Of a stretch of 18,002 nucleotides of DNA, positions 17,619 through 18,002 are shown piece by piece. The translations under genes were made by a program, and so were the position numbers. Numbering within the stretch: the first letter of the stretch is position 1; every line of letters starts with the position of its first letter. The notes under the pieces were generated by a model, which saw nothing but the letters and a program-made list of their open reading frames with translations, had not been told where the DNA came from and made no database searches. Origin of the DNA: Tetmemena sp. SeJ-2015 (lineage: Eukaryota; Ciliophora; Spirotrichea; Sporadotrichida; Oxytrichidae); contig JAJKFJ010023670.1 of assembly GCA_027382625.1 (NCBI GenBank), positions 1-18,002 of the forward strand, in the 5' to 3' direction.

Positions 17619-18002
17619 TCACCAAAGGTAGTTGAGCTCGCGGAGTGAGAGCTTATTCATATTGACATTGATTGTTTTGAGAGCTTTCTTCTCATCAGCA
17701 AGAATTGCTTTGAGGAACGAGATCTTTGTTCCATACATTGTCGGAAGGAACAAACCGACTAAAATTATTGTTACTCCATATGAGAGCTTCTTACCTTGCT
17801 AAGTGAGGTGCCTGTAGAGGTCTTCCTTGCTTCGGAACCTGTTGCTCAACTCTTGTGCCTCCCTTCTTAATCGCATAACATTCAAGTTTTCCACCATCTT
17901 GCTCGAGTACTCGTTGTTCTATTTGAAAATCAAAGTTATTATTATTGATCTAGATCCGACCCACGAAGCTAAAGTCTTACTATTTAATAGTGAGATCCTA
18001 TA
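17619..18002 (-). CDS. Partial ORF resembling the 22 kDa-type transposon protein
   Basis: A minus-strand frame enters from the window edge and runs to TGA at 17621-17619 (127 codons, 5' end outside). It reads NNEYSSKMVENLNVMRLRRE, RFRSKEDLYRHLTQQ, LFLPTMYGTKISFLKAILAD, EKKALKTINVNMNKLSLREL. Codons are strongly purine-first. Two canonical GT..AG stretches of 42 nt (17919-17960) and 36 nt (17759-17794, GTAAG..TTTTAG) could be introns; both keep frame and contain no TGA, so splicing cannot be decided by frame. The order (charged helix, K-E-[DL]-L-[YH] box, FL-x-x-[IV]-L box) recalls the 7.75-8.39 kb ORF, so this may belong to another transposon copy continuing outside. The same frame continues beyond the TGA with fair protein character to about 17480. 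Function unknown. Confidence 0.5.

Overview
The window looks like germline (micronuclear) DNA of a stichotrich ciliate of the Oxytricha/Stylonychia type. Three things in the sequence point there. (1) Protein-coding stretches only make sense if TAA and TAG are read as Gln and TGA as the stop. (2) The two intact genes are each broken by five short AT-rich inserts lacking GT..AG ends but bounded by 3-7 bp direct repeats (pointers). Removing one repeat copy plus the insert restores the frame every time, as expected of internal eliminated sequences (IESs). (3) The genes sit in very AT-rich, gene-poor DNA with decayed Tc1/mariner-type transposons like the TBE elements of these ciliates. Euplotes (TA pointers, TGA = Cys) and Paramecium (TA-bounded IESs) fit less well. 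The species cannot be named from this.

Layout. 1-3.8 kb: AT-rich DNA with one small TIR/TA-flanked element (680-1176). 3.96-5.74 kb (minus): first LanC-like gene, with five IESs. 5.77-9.45 kb: decayed three-gene transposon (unknown large ORF, minus; about 22 kDa ORF, plus; DDE transposase, minus) beside the 5' end of that gene. 9.5-12.65 kb: AT-rich DNA carrying a short unknown minus-strand coding island, a second broken Tc1-type transposase (plus), and a roughly 334-bp inverted-repeat-flanked segment holding a fragment of a response-regulator receiver domain. 13.01-14.77 kb (minus): second LanC-like gene with IESs at the same five positions. 14.8-17.45 kb: AT-rich, nothing convincing. 17.6-18.0 kb (minus): partial coding region running off the edge that resembles part of the 22 kDa-type ORF.

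How it works together. After IES removal both LanC-like genes give exactly 1563 nt (520 residues plus TGA). Each predicts a secreted protein with an N-terminal signal peptide and the full set of LanC zinc ligands (Cys355, Cys401, His402). They are a duplicated pair about 9 kb apart, same orientation, now separated by transposon debris. The IES pairs show stages of divergence: one pair is identical, others differ in length, interior and even pointer sequence while the exact coding junction is kept.
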